Shown here: piece by piece, positions 9,392-18,164 of the stretch
Numbering within the stretch: the first letter of the stretch is position 1
Layout: every line of letters begins with the position of its first letter
NCBI GenBank assembly: GCA_001898505.1
Contig: MKTZ01000025.1
Span: forward strand, 1-64,000
DNA: 64,000 nt
Direction: 5' to 3'
From: Sphingobacteriales bacterium 50-39
Lineage (GTDB): Bacteria > Bacteroidota > Bacteroidia > Chitinophagales > Chitinophagaceae
Notes under the pieces: model-generated
Told to the model about the DNA's origin: nothing
Database searches by the model: none
The model's input: the letters and a program-made list of their open reading frames with translations, nothing else
Translations under genes and position numbers: made by a program

Positions 9392-10516
9392 ATGGATCAA
9401 AGAGAGAAAAAAATCAACGCCTTATTCGAGGACAACCGCTTCGTGGACTGGGTGATCAACCCGCAGAGCCCTTATGCGGAATACTGGCTGCAATGGACGA
9501 GCGCCAGTAAAGAAAATGCTGCTTTGGCTGAGGAGGCCAGGCAATTCTTACTGGATGTAAGGGCGGCATCACAGGATACCCGCAGGGAGGCCGGACCGGA
9601 AACTATCGATGGGATGTGGGATCATATCGGGGAGGCGATCGCGGAGCATAATGCCGGCTCAGGTGGGGAGCGTGTTCCAGATATCCGGCAGGCGGGCGGA
9701 AGCAAGAGGATATGGCCTATCCGCCGCATGCAGTGGATGGCGGCAGCCACCATGGCGGGGTTGATCGTGCTGCTGGGTTTGTTGATTTGGCAACGGACTT
9801 CTTTCCGGCTGACGGTAGTTGCCAGGACGGAACAGACCCCGGTGTCCAGCGAGCTGGTACGGTTTAATGAGAGTGATAAGAATGAACTTGTCTTTCTGCC
9901 CGATGGCTCTAAAGTGACGTTGGCCAAGGGCGCCAGGATCTCCTATAACAGGCTTATGAACGGCCAACGGCGGGATGTAACGTTGTCGGGAGAAGCTTTT
10001 TTTGATGTGGCGAAGAACACGCAAAAGCCTTTTTTCATCTACACACAGAATATGGTAGTCCGGGTGCTCGGCACCAGTTTCCGGGTCGTTGCGCTGCCGC
10101 AGAAAGAAACGGTGATGGTGCGGACGGGAAGGGTGTCTGTATCTCTGAAGGGGCTGGACTCGGCAGCGCAGGTCGCCAGGATAATATTACCGAGACAGGC
10201 CTGTTCCTATTCCTCCCGTGAGAAAGGGCTGGTAACGACTGCCAACACCGGCACAACAAAAATAGAGATGGAAGCCGAAGGCGCCCATGAATATGTATTC
10301 GAAGACGCTCCTATAGATACCGTGTTCAAAACGCTGGAAAAGATGTATGACCTGCCTGTCCTATACGATCACAGGACATTCGAAAACTGCTTTATTACTA
10401 TTTCCCTCGGGAATGAAAGGCTGGAAGAAAAACTGGAGGTGATCACACAAACCATCAATGCTTCTTATCTGCTCAGCGATAAAGGGATCAATATAGGAGG
10501 TAAAGGCTGTAAGTAA
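9392..10516 (+). CDS. FecR-type anti-sigma factor
   Basis: Inner membrane anti-sigma regulator of the ECF factor upstream. The 374-residue protein has an N-terminal cytoplasmic part (about 1-110), one membrane helix (WMAAATMAGLIVLLGLLIW, about 115-133), a periplasmic FecR domain (about 160-265, with VFLPDGSKVTLAKGARISY and GEAFFDVAKNTQKPF), and a C-terminal DUF4974 domain (about 290-370, APIDTVFKTLEKMYDLPV). The periplasmic part is expected to touch the STN domain of SusC. Confidence 0.93.
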   Translation: MDQREKKINALFEDNRFVDWVINPQSPYAEYWLQWTSASKENAALAEEARQFLLDVRAASQDTRREAGPETIDGMWDHIGEAIAEHNAGSGGERVPDIRQAGGSKRIWPIRRMQWMAAATMAGLIVLLGLLIWQRTSFRLTVVARTEQTPVSSELVRFNESDKNELVFLPDGSKVTLAKGARISYNRLMNGQRRDVTLSGEAFFDVAKNTQKPFFIYTQNMVVRVLGTSFRVVALPQKETVMVRTGRVSVSLKGLDSAAQVARIILPRQACSYSSREKGLVTTANTGTTKIEMEAEGAHEYVFEDAPIDTVFKTLEKMYDLPVLYDHRTFENCFITISLGNERLEEKLEVITQTINASYLLSDKGINIGGKGCK

Positions 10517-10560
10517 ACTACAAAGTAAAAAATAATGAAACCAAATTAGCCCCCAAAAAA

Positions 10561-10593
10561 GGGGTGACAACTCTGGTACAGTTGCCACTCCCC
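10561..10593 (+). promoter_or_regulatory. First hairpin of the SusC leader
   Basis: Arms 10561-10572 (GGGGTGACAACT) and 10580-10593 (AGTTGCCACTCCCC) pair with one mismatch and one bulged base around a 7-base loop. It lies 44 bases after the FecR stop. There is no U-run immediately after it, so it may be a leaky attenuator, an mRNA-stability element or a processing site rather than a plain terminator. Confidence 0.5.
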
Positions 10594-10598
10594 TCATG

Positions 10599-10632
10599 CC
10601 TTTTCATTTCATGTCAATTGTTCATGAAAAGG
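10599..10632 (+). promoter_or_regulatory. Second hairpin, covering the SusC start codon
   Basis: Perfect 9-base arms CCTTTTCAT (10599-10607) and ATGAAAAGG (10624-10632) around a 16-base loop. The ATG of the second arm is the preferred SusC start codon, so the stem would hide the initiation codon. This is seen directly; a regulatory role is inference. Confidence 0.5.
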
Positions 10633-13600
10633 AGTTTTTACACTAATTACTTAATTGCAAAACTGGTTAAAGTTATGAAGAAAACCGGATTAAAGGTCCA
10701 TAACCCTTTATTTCTCGTGAAAGTTATTTTGCTACAATCTTTTCTGACGCTGGCGATCACAGCGGTGTCCTTCGCAAACAATGTGAAAGGCCAGAGTGTT
10801 CTGGACAGGAAAATTACCGTCTCCATCAAGAATGAGAATTTGAGGGCCGTACTGCGTAAGATAGGTCAGGAGGCCGAGATCAAGTTTTCCTATACCCGTA
10901 ATACGATCCCTGAGGACGAGCGGGTTTCCCTGTCGGCCAAAGAGGAGACCCTGGCTGATATTCTTAGGACCCTGTTCCAGCCGTATCACATCGACTTCAA
11001 GGCCATCGGCAGCCAGGTGATCCTGAAGAAGGCGGTAATGCTGGGCTTCCTCCTCGACAACATGGATCATCTCAAACCTGACATTGTGCTGGCGACCGTG
11101 CAATTCATGCCTGTAAAAGGGCTCGTCAGGGACGCCCGAAATAAGCCTATCGAAGGCGTGAGCGTGGTGATCAGCGGGAGCAAAAGGGGGACTACCACCA
11201 ATCCTGAGGGCATGTTTTCCATCGATGCAAAGCCGGGGGAGGTGTTGGAGTGCTCGATCGTAGGGTATAAGACGGTCTACATCACCGTCGGCGATCGGGC
11301 GGATGTTACGATCAACATGCAAGAAGATATTGCCGGGCTGGAAGGAGTGGTGCTGGTAGGTTATACTACACAGAAAAAGATCAATCTCACCGGCGCTACG
11401 GATGGGATCACGGCGAAGCAGCTGGAGAGCAGGCCGCTCAATAACCTGGGAGCGGGGCTGCAGGGGTTGATCGGCAACCTGAATATCACCACTGCCAATG
11501 GAAGGCCCAACACGGCCTCCTCGCTGAATATCCGGGGGCAGGTTTCCCTCAATGGCGGGGGGCCGTTGATCCTGGTGGATAATATCCCGGTGACGGAAAA
11601 TGAATTGGGCCGTCTGAACCCGGCAGATGTGGAAAGCGTGACGGTGCTGAAGGACGCAGCTTCCGCCGCTATTTACGGTGCGCGGGCTTCCTTTGGCGTC
11701 ATACTGATCGCAACAAAGTCGGCAAAGAGCAATAAGCTGACGGTGAATGTCAATGCTTATACGTCGATCAGGACGGTGGGCAAGCTGCCTGAAATAATAA
11801 CGGATCCCTATACGGCGATCACCTTGAAGAACCAGGCTGCTTTTCCCCTGTATAACCCGGCCTGGCCTGCCTACATGGTGGATTATGCCAAGAAGCGTTC
11901 CGCAGACCCTTCGCTGCCTGCCGTGATCGTGAATCCCAACGACGCCACCAGGTATCTCTATATGGGAAATACAGATTGGTTGAAAGAGGGGTATAACAGC
12001 ACAGCTCCTTCGCAGGATGTCAGTATCAACCTTTCCCAAAAGACGGACAAACTGGGATATTATTTTTCCGCCGACTATTACAACCAGGATGGAGCGGTGC
12101 GATACAACGCAGACAATTACAAGCGGTATAATATGCGGGGCAAAGTTGATTTCGCGGCCACGAACTGGCTGACTTTTGCCAACAACACCAGTTTTACCAA
12201 TATAGCGTATAATTCTCCCACCTACCTGGATGGAAATTATTTTTGGAACCTCAACAGGACGCCGGCTTTCAGCGTGCCGAGGAACCCCGATGGATCCTGG
12301 ACTTCGGATGGGGCCAGCCAGCTTGGTTCGATCATCGAAGGCGGTCGTTCCAATTCAAAGCTGAACGATTTTCAGACCACGCTTTCTTTCAATGCTTCGG
12401 TCATCAAGGATGTCTGGAGCATCAAGGGCGACGCTACGTTCAGAAGGACTGCAGGACTGGAAAGACGCTATGAAAAACCTGTCCCTTATAAGGATGGTCC
12501 CAACGGCGTCGTGAAATATTCCGGCGGCCTGACGGGTTCGGCTACCGACAATACCAGCAATGTCGCCTACAACGTATACAATATCTATACAGAGGCGCAT
12601 AAAAAACTCGGAGAGCACTACTTCAGTGTCCTGGCGGGTTATAACCAGGAGGAGCGTATGAGCACCAACAACAGCGCCAAAAGGAACGGTATTATCTCCT
12701 ACAATCTTCCCACCGTGAACCTGAGCACCGGCACGATGACGGTGACGGAAACGATCCGGGAGTGGGCCGTACAGGGCGCCTTCGGCAGATTGAACTATAA
12801 CTGGAAAGGGCGCTACCTGCTGGAACTGGATGGGCGTTATGACGGCAGCTCGCGTTTTCCAAAGAACGATCGTTGGGGATTCTTCCCTTCTGCCTCGGCG
12901 GGCTGGGTGATCTCGGACGAGTCCTTTTTTCAGTCTGTTAAAAAGGCCATTGGTATGAATTTCTTTAAGGTAAGGGGCTCTTATGGATCGCTGGGCAACC
13001 AGGGAAGCGCGGTAGATCAAAATGGGAATGGCAATGAATACGGGTATATCCCGACCATGAGCTTCTCCCCACAGATCGGGCAGATACTCGGTTCGGACCA
13101 GCCTCCCACGGTGAACCCGCCCGGAGCAGTGTCAGCCAGCTATACCTGGGAAAAGATCAACACACTCAACTTCGGGACAGACCTGGTCTTCTTTAACAAT
13201 CGCCTGGAGGTGAATTTCGACAAATACAAACGGAAGGTGAACGGCATGCTGGCGCCGGGCAAGGCGTTGCCCAACGTCTTCGGTACGGCTGTTCCAAAAG
13301 TAAATGCGGGCGACCTGGAGACGAAAGGTTTCGAGCTGAAACTTTCCTGGCGTGACCAGGGCAGGCTGGCCGGGTCCGACTTCTTTTACAATGTCACGGT
13401 GTCACTGGCTGACAGCCGTGCATGGGTCACCCGTTATGACAATCCCACCCGGAGTTTTGCGAGCGGGTCCCATTATAAGGGACAGGAGATCGGTGAGATA
13501 TGGGGCCTGGGAGTAGACGGTTTTTTCAAGACGCAGGATGAGATCAATGCCAAAGATTATTCTGCCGTTGGAGAAGACGACAACAACTATACTTTTTCCG

Positions 13601-14199
13601 TCGGCGATATCAAATTCACGGACAGGAATAAGGACAATAAGGTGAATTTCGGCAAGCAGACCGTCGACGACCCGGGCGACCTGTATATCATCGGCAATAC
13701 CAGCGCCAGGCTTCCCTATAGTCTCGACCTCAGCGGCGGATGGAAAGGGTTCGACGTGCGGATCTTTATGCAGGGTGTTGCCAAAAGGGATTGGTATCCC
13801 GGCGCCAGCAATATCTATTTCTGGGGCATTTATGCCCAGCCCTGGACGAATGTCACCAAACAAAACATGGACCACTGGACACCCGACCACACGAATGCTT
13901 ATTTCCCCCGGGTAAAAGCCTATGCGGCCGAAGACAATGGAATGGAGCTGGCAATACCTAATACGCGGTACCTACAGAATGCCAGCTACCTGAGATGCAA
14001 GAACCTCACGGTGGGGTATACGCTGCCGTCGTCATTGTTGAGGAGAGCCAAGATAAATAAAGTAAGATTTTATGCCAGCGCGGAAAACCTGTTCGAGTTC
14101 ACCCATATCAAGGGAGGCAGGCTGGACCCGGAAGGACTTGACGGATCTATTTATCCGTTCCAGCGCACCTATGCTTTCGGCATGAACCTTAATTTTTAA
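10624..14199 (+). CDS. SusC/RagA TonB-linked outer membrane transporter with STN domain
   Basis: TonB-dependent outer membrane channel that imports a glycan or peptide captured with SusD. From the ATG at 10624 it has 1191 residues. This start is preferred because MKRSFYTN...KVMKKTG is a common N-terminus of Chitinophagaceae SusC proteins; the ATG at 10675 is the alternative. Signal sequence about 25-58, STN domain about 60-130 (contacts FecR), carboxypeptidase-D-like domain about 165-240, plug domain about 255-360 (LNIRGQVSLNGGGPLILVD; LKDAASAAIYGARASFGVI), then the beta-barrel ending in aromatic FGMNLNF. Substrate cannot be read from the sequence. Confidence 0.95.
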   Translation: MKRSFYTNYLIAKLVKVMKKTGLKVHNPLFLVKVILLQSFLTLAITAVSFANNVKGQSVLDRKITVSIKNENLRAVLRKIGQEAEIKFSYTRNTIPEDERVSLSAKEETLADILRTLFQPYHIDFKAIGSQVILKKAVMLGFLLDNMDHLKPDIVLATVQFMPVKGLVRDARNKPIEGVSVVISGSKRGTTTNPEGMFSIDAKPGEVLECSIVGYKTVYITVGDRADVTINMQEDIAGLEGVVLVGYTTQKKINLTGATDGITAKQLESRPLNNLGAGLQGLIGNLNITTANGRPNTASSLNIRGQVSLNGGGPLILVDNIPVTENELGRLNPADVESVTVLKDAASAAIYGARASFGVILIATKSAKSNKLTVNVNAYTSIRTVGKLPEIITDPYTAITLKNQAAFPLYNPAWPAYMVDYAKKRSADPSLPAVIVNPNDATRYLYMGNTDWLKEGYNSTAPSQDVSINLSQKTDKLGYYFSADYYNQDGAVRYNADNYKRYNMRGKVDFAATNWLTFANNTSFTNIAYNSPTYLDGNYFWNLNRTPAFSVPRNPDGSWTSDGASQLGSIIEGGRSNSKLNDFQTTLSFNASVIKDVWSIKGDATFRRTAGLERRYEKPVPYKDGPNGVVKYSGGLTGSATDNTSNVAYNVYNIYTEAHKKLGEHYFSVLAGYNQEERMSTNNSAKRNGIISYNLPTVNLSTGTMTVTETIREWAVQGAFGRLNYNWKGRYLLELDGRYDGSSRFPKNDRWGFFPSASAGWVISDESFFQSVKKAIGMNFFKVRGSYGSLGNQGSAVDQNGNGNEYGYIPTMSFSPQIGQILGSDQPPTVNPPGAVSASYTWEKINTLNFGTDLVFFNNRLEVNFDKYKRKVNGMLAPGKALPNVFGTAVPKVNAGDLETKGFELKLSWRDQGRLAGSDFFYNVTVSLADSRAWVTRYDNPTRSFASGSHYKGQEIGEIWGLGVDGFFKTQDEINAKDYSAVGEDDNNYTFSVGDIKFTDRNKDNKVNFGKQTVDDPGDLYIIGNTSARLPYSLDLSGGWKGFDVRIFMQGVAKRDWYPGASNIYFWGIYAQPWTNVTKQNMDHWTPDHTNAYFPRVKAYAAEDNGMELAIPNTRYLQNASYLRCKNLTVGYTLPSSLLRRAKINKVRFYASAENLFEFTHIKGGRLDPEGLDGSIYPFQRTYAFGMNLNF

Positions 14200-14218
14200 T
14201 CGAATTAATGAACGAGCA

Positions 14219-16003
14219 ATGAAAAATAAATATCGAGTATATCTTTTGTTTGTGCTGCCGGCGGTATTGATGACGGCTTGTAACAAGGACTTTTTACAGC
14301 GAAACCCCAAGACGGAGATCACCAGCGTAGAGTTTTTCAATTCACCGGGCGACCTTGAGACATATACCAATGGCATGTACTATATGCTGCCAGCTTCTTC
14401 CGACGATCTTTTTTCGGACAATATTTCCATCTACAATGGGGGTGCGGAGCTGGACAACCTGATCAGGGGGAAGATATCCCCCGACAATGTGTCGGGATGG
14501 GATAATTGGGGTGACCTGCGGCGTATCAACTTCATGCTGGACAATGTTTATAAGACGACAGGCGATCAGACGGCCATCAATCATTTCATCGGCATCGCCC
14601 GATTTTTCCGTGGTCTGTTTTATTTCAATATGGTAAAAAGGTATGGAGATGTGCCCTGGTACTCCCATGTGATGCAGACCAGCGATCAGGCTATGATCTA
14701 TAAAGCAAGGGACCCGCGGACACTGGTAGTGGATTCTATTATGGCGGACCTGGAATTTGCGGCCACCAATATAAGCACCAATAAGAACGGCGGCACGAAT
14801 ACCCGGGTCACCAAATGGGTTGCCTATACGCTGCTGGCACGGGTGGCTTTGTATGAAGGCACTTTCAGGGAATATCATACGGACCTGAATCTGCAGAGTA
14901 CTGCACAGGCATACTTGCAAAGGGCGGCCACCGCTTCCGATACGATCATGAACAACGGCGGTTTTGCGGTTTATAGTACGGGAAGCGGTGCACTGGATTT
15001 CAGGGCATTGTTCTCCAGCAACAGCCTGGCCGGCAATAAGGAGGTCATTTTCCTGCAGAGGAACGATGTCAAGCTGGGTGTTGCCAATAATACGCACGTG
15101 GTACTGGACTGGCAGTGGGCATTAAGCCGGGGTCTGGCGAACGACTTCCTGATGACTGACGGCACGCCTTTTACTTCCCAGTCGAATTATGATAAGGAGG
15201 GTTTTGTCCAGATGTTCCAGAACCGTGACCCGCGGATGGCAGAGACCATTATGCCTCCCGGCTTTGCGACTACTCCGGGCGGATCGCCTTACCTGATCAA
15301 GCCGGACTTTGGCGGCATGTTGCAGGTGAAATGCTATCCCCGTGACCCGGCATTGCGCGGAGGATGGGTAGCGGATTATACGGACCTTCCCATTTTCCGG
15401 TATGCGGAAATGCTGCTTACCAATGCGGAGGCAAAGGCGGAGTTGGGTACGCTTACGCAGCCGGACCTCGACAAAACGGTCAACTTATTGCGCAGAAGGG
15501 TAGGCATGCCCGATCTGAATATGGCGGGCGCCAATGCAAACCCCGATGCCGCACAGGCGGCTATGTATCCTGCGGTGAGCGGCGCCAACCAGGGGGTCCT
15601 GCTGGAGATACGGCGGGAACGTCGTGTCGAAATGGCCTGTGAAGGGTTGCGTTGGAATGACCTTCTCCGGTGGAAGGCCGGCTCGTTGATAGGACAGCCT
15701 ACACAGGGGATCTATATTCCGGCCCTGGGCGGTCTGGATGTCACCGGCGACGGCAATCCCGATATCGCCATCTGGCAAAACCCACAGTCCGTGCAGCCCG
15801 TTCCCGGGCTACCGGCCAATGCCCCCCAATATTACCTGGATGGCAGCAGTTATTATTTGTCCGGAGGGACTTCAGGATTTATCCTGTTTGGAAAGGACCA
15901 GAGCCAGCCGCGCAGCTTTATCGACCCGAAATACTATTATTTCCCCATCCCCACGCAACAGACGGTATTGAACACCAACCTGAAGCAGGAGTTCGGATGG
16001 TGA
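14219..16003 (+). CDS. SusD/RagB nutrient-binding outer membrane lipoprotein
   Basis: Surface lipoprotein lid of the SusC channel. 594 residues with lipobox MTAC (cysteine at about residue 21), helical TPR-like SusD core (FFRGLFYFNMVKRYGDVPWY near residue 135; IFRYAEMLLTNAEAKAELG near 390) and the usual C-terminal part with RRERRVEMACEGLRWNDLLRWK near 465. It starts 19 bases after susC, and a hairpin terminator follows. The partner of the SusC above. Confidence 0.95.
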   Translation: MKNKYRVYLLFVLPAVLMTACNKDFLQRNPKTEITSVEFFNSPGDLETYTNGMYYMLPASSDDLFSDNISIYNGGAELDNLIRGKISPDNVSGWDNWGDLRRINFMLDNVYKTTGDQTAINHFIGIARFFRGLFYFNMVKRYGDVPWYSHVMQTSDQAMIYKARDPRTLVVDSIMADLEFAATNISTNKNGGTNTRVTKWVAYTLLARVALYEGTFREYHTDLNLQSTAQAYLQRAATASDTIMNNGGFAVYSTGSGALDFRALFSSNSLAGNKEVIFLQRNDVKLGVANNTHVVLDWQWALSRGLANDFLMTDGTPFTSQSNYDKEGFVQMFQNRDPRMAETIMPPGFATTPGGSPYLIKPDFGGMLQVKCYPRDPALRGGWVADYTDLPIFRYAEMLLTNAEAKAELGTLTQPDLDKTVNLLRRRVGMPDLNMAGANANPDAAQAAMYPAVSGANQGVLLEIRRERRVEMACEGLRWNDLLRWKAGSLIGQPTQGIYIPALGGLDVTGDGNPDIAIWQNPQSVQPVPGLPANAPQYYLDGSSYYLSGGTSGFILFGKDQSQPRSFIDPKYYYFPIPTQQTVLNTNLKQEFGW

Positions 16004-16014
16004 TTTTTTTATCA

Positions 16015-16039
16015 GCCCCCGCTTCGCGGGGGCCATTTT
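16015..16039 (+). terminator. Hairpin terminator after susD
   Basis: Perfect 8-base arms GCCCCCGC (16015-16022) and GCGGGGGC (16026-16033) with a TTC loop, followed by CATTTTA. The short U-run suggests partial readthrough into the phosphoesterase gene 5 bases further on. Confidence 0.6.
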
Positions 16040-16044
16040 AATCT

Positions 16045-16956
16045 ATGAAAAGAAGAGAGCTTTTAAAATCGATGGGTTTGACAGCCGGCGCAGTTGTTGC
16101 CGGCAACATGGCAGCTGTAGCCTCTGAAACTGCATCAATCCCTAAAAAGAAAAGAGCATTGCGCGTCGCCCATATAACGGATGTGCACATGCGCCCTGAA
16201 CTGGATGCTCCTGCCCGGTTTAAAAAATGTCTGGAAGAGATAAAGAGGCATAAGGTAGACTTTTTTTTAAATGGAGGCGATACTATCTACGCCGCGGATT
16301 ACGGGAATATTACGAGAGAAAGGGTGAATGTGCAATGGGATATATGGCATCAATTGCGGGATGAGTTTTCAGAATATGAAATGCACAGCTGTCTGGGCAA
16401 CCATGACATGTGGTGGGCTGCGCCGGACAATAAGGACCCGATGTATGGAAAGGACTATGTGGTAAAGCAGCTGGGCATACCCAACCGCTATTACAGTATA
16501 GATAAGAAAGGATGGCATTTTATTATTCTTGACAGCAATAACAAGAATGCCGGATCACTGGACGAAGAGCAGCGAAAATGGCTGGAAGGGGATCTGGGAA
16601 AATTGGCAACGGGTGAGCCTGTGCTGATCATGAGCCATTACCCGCTGCTGGCTGCCTGTACAAACCTGGACGGCGGGGGGATGCATACCGATTACAAATA
16701 CCTGGTGGACCTGTTCTATCAGCATAAGGATAAAGTAAAGGCCTGTATCAGCGGACATATCCATTTACAGGACAGCGTGACGTACAATGGCGTTCAGTAT
16801 TGTTGCAATGGTGCATTGAGCGGGTTCTGGTGGGAGGAAGGCGACAAGAGCTCAGCGGGCAAATGCTGGGTGCAGCAAACGCCACCGGGTTATACTATCA
16901 TCGATCTCTATGAGGACGGTGCAGTAGAAAATAGATATATACCGCACAGTTACTAA
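16045..16956 (+). CDS. Calcineurin-like metallophosphoesterase, Tat-exported
   Basis: 303 residues. The N-terminus MKRRELLKSMGLTAGAVVAG is a twin-arginine-like signal. Metal-binding motifs of the calcineurin-like family are all visible: DVHMRPE (about 47), NGGDTIY (about 79), GNHDMWW (about 122), SHYPLL (about 197) and GHIHLQD (about 238). Probably hydrolyses a phosphate ester or pyrophosphate in the periplasm, possibly from the substrate imported by the adjacent SusC/SusD pair; that link rests on position only. Confidence 0.88.
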   Translation: MKRRELLKSMGLTAGAVVAGNMAAVASETASIPKKKRALRVAHITDVHMRPELDAPARFKKCLEEIKRHKVDFFLNGGDTIYAADYGNITRERVNVQWDIWHQLRDEFSEYEMHSCLGNHDMWWAAPDNKDPMYGKDYVVKQLGIPNRYYSIDKKGWHFIILDSNNKNAGSLDEEQRKWLEGDLGKLATGEPVLIMSHYPLLAACTNLDGGGMHTDYKYLVDLFYQHKDKVKACISGHIHLQDSVTYNGVQYCCNGALSGFWWEEGDKSSAGKCWVQQTPPGYTIIDLYEDGAVENRYIPHSY

Positions 16957-16983
16957 AAATGCCGGGGTTTTCCCGGCATTTTT
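16955..16983. terminator. Bidirectional terminator between convergent genes
   Basis: Twelve-base perfect arms AAAAATGCCGGG (16955-16966) and CCCGGCATTTTT (16972-16983) with a 5-base loop. U-runs exist on both strands. It separates the phosphoesterase from the convergent class II aldolase. Confidence 0.88.
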
Positions 16984-16985
16984 CT

Positions 16986-18053
16986 TTATGCATTTCTGTT
17001 CACACAGTTGAGGTCTTCGAAAGCGACCTCCAATCTCTTGATAAAGCTCTCTTCGCCCTTGCGTAGCCATACGCGGGGGTCGTAGTATTTTTTGTTAGGC
17101 TTATCGGGTCCTTCCGGATTGCCCAGCTGGCCCTGGAGATAGCCTTCATTCTTCTTGTAGTATTGTTGTACTCCTTCCCAGAAGGCCCATTGCAGGTCGG
17201 TGTCGATGTTCATCTTGATGGCGCCGTAGCTGATGGCTTCCCTGATCTGATGCTGGGGGCTGCCGCTGCCGCCATGGAATACGAAGAACACCGGCTTGGG
17301 GCCTGTCTTCAGCTCTTTCTGGATATAGTCCTGACTGTTCCTGAGGATGACGGGTCTCAGCTCCACGTTGCCGGGGCTGTATACGCCATGGACGTTGCCA
17401 AAGGCGGCAGCAACACTGAAGAGGCGTCCTACCTTACTGAGCTCGGTATAAGCATACGCCACATGTTGTGGCTGGGTATATAATTTATCATTCTCCACGC
17501 CGCTGTTATCCACGCCGTCCTCTTCACCGCCTGTCACGCCCAGCTCGATCTCGATGGCCATGCCCAGGGGTTGCATACGTTTGAAGAATTCCACGGAAGT
17601 ATGGATATTCTCTTCCAGGGGCTCTTCGGAGAGGTCCAGCATATGGGAGCTGAACAGGGGTTGTTTCTTTTCTTTATAGTATTGCTCGCCTGCGTCGATG
17701 AGACCGCTGATCCAGGGAAGCCATTTTTTGGAGGCATGGTCTGTATGGAGCACAACGGGGACGCCGTAGTATTTTGCCACATTATGAATATGAAGAGCTC
17801 CGGAGATGCCACCGGATATATTGCCCTGCAGCTTATCATTGGGCATTCCCTTGCCGGCGATGAACTGAGCGCCGCCATTGGAGAATTGGATGATCACAGG
17901 GGAATTAACCTTTGCTGCGGTCTCCAGGACTGCGTTGATCGTGTTGGTACCAATGGTATTTACCGCGGGGAGGGCAAACTGATTGTCTTTTGCGTCTTTG
18001 TACAGGGCTTCCAGTTCTTCACCGAATAACACGCCGGCCGAGTATTTTTTCAT
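16986..18053 (-). CDS. fbaA: Class II fructose-bisphosphate aldolase
   Basis: Zinc-dependent aldolase of glycolysis and gluconeogenesis, 355 residues, close to the E. coli FbaA size. Visible family features: PVIIQFSNGGAQFIAGKG (about 74-91), VVLHTDHASKKWLPW (about 118-132, with the catalytic Asp and a zinc His), the EIELGVTGGEEDGVD segment (about 191) and FVFHGGSGSPQHQI (about 281, second zinc His and phosphate loop). Non-orthologous to the class I enzyme at 7442-8500. Confidence 0.95.
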   Translation of the reverse strand: MKKYSAGVLFGEELEALYKDAKDNQFALPAVNTIGTNTINAVLETAAKVNSPVIIQFSNGGAQFIAGKGMPNDKLQGNISGGISGALHIHNVAKYYGVPVVLHTDHASKKWLPWISGLIDAGEQYYKEKKQPLFSSHMLDLSEEPLEENIHTSVEFFKRMQPLGMAIEIELGVTGGEEDGVDNSGVENDKLYTQPQHVAYAYTELSKVGRLFSVAAAFGNVHGVYSPGNVELRPVILRNSQDYIQKELKTGPKPVFFVFHGGSGSPQHQIREAISYGAIKMNIDTDLQWAFWEGVQQYYKKNEGYLQGQLGNPEGPDKPNKKYYDPRVWLRKGEESFIKRLEVAFEDLNCVNRNA

Positions 18054-18164
18054 ACTAATTGAACTTTACTTATTGTTTGTTTGATAAAAGGCGGAAAATA
18101 TTGAATTTCATTAAATGGTAAGGTTAATTCTTTAAAAGAAGTCGCGAATATACGGCATCGCCGC

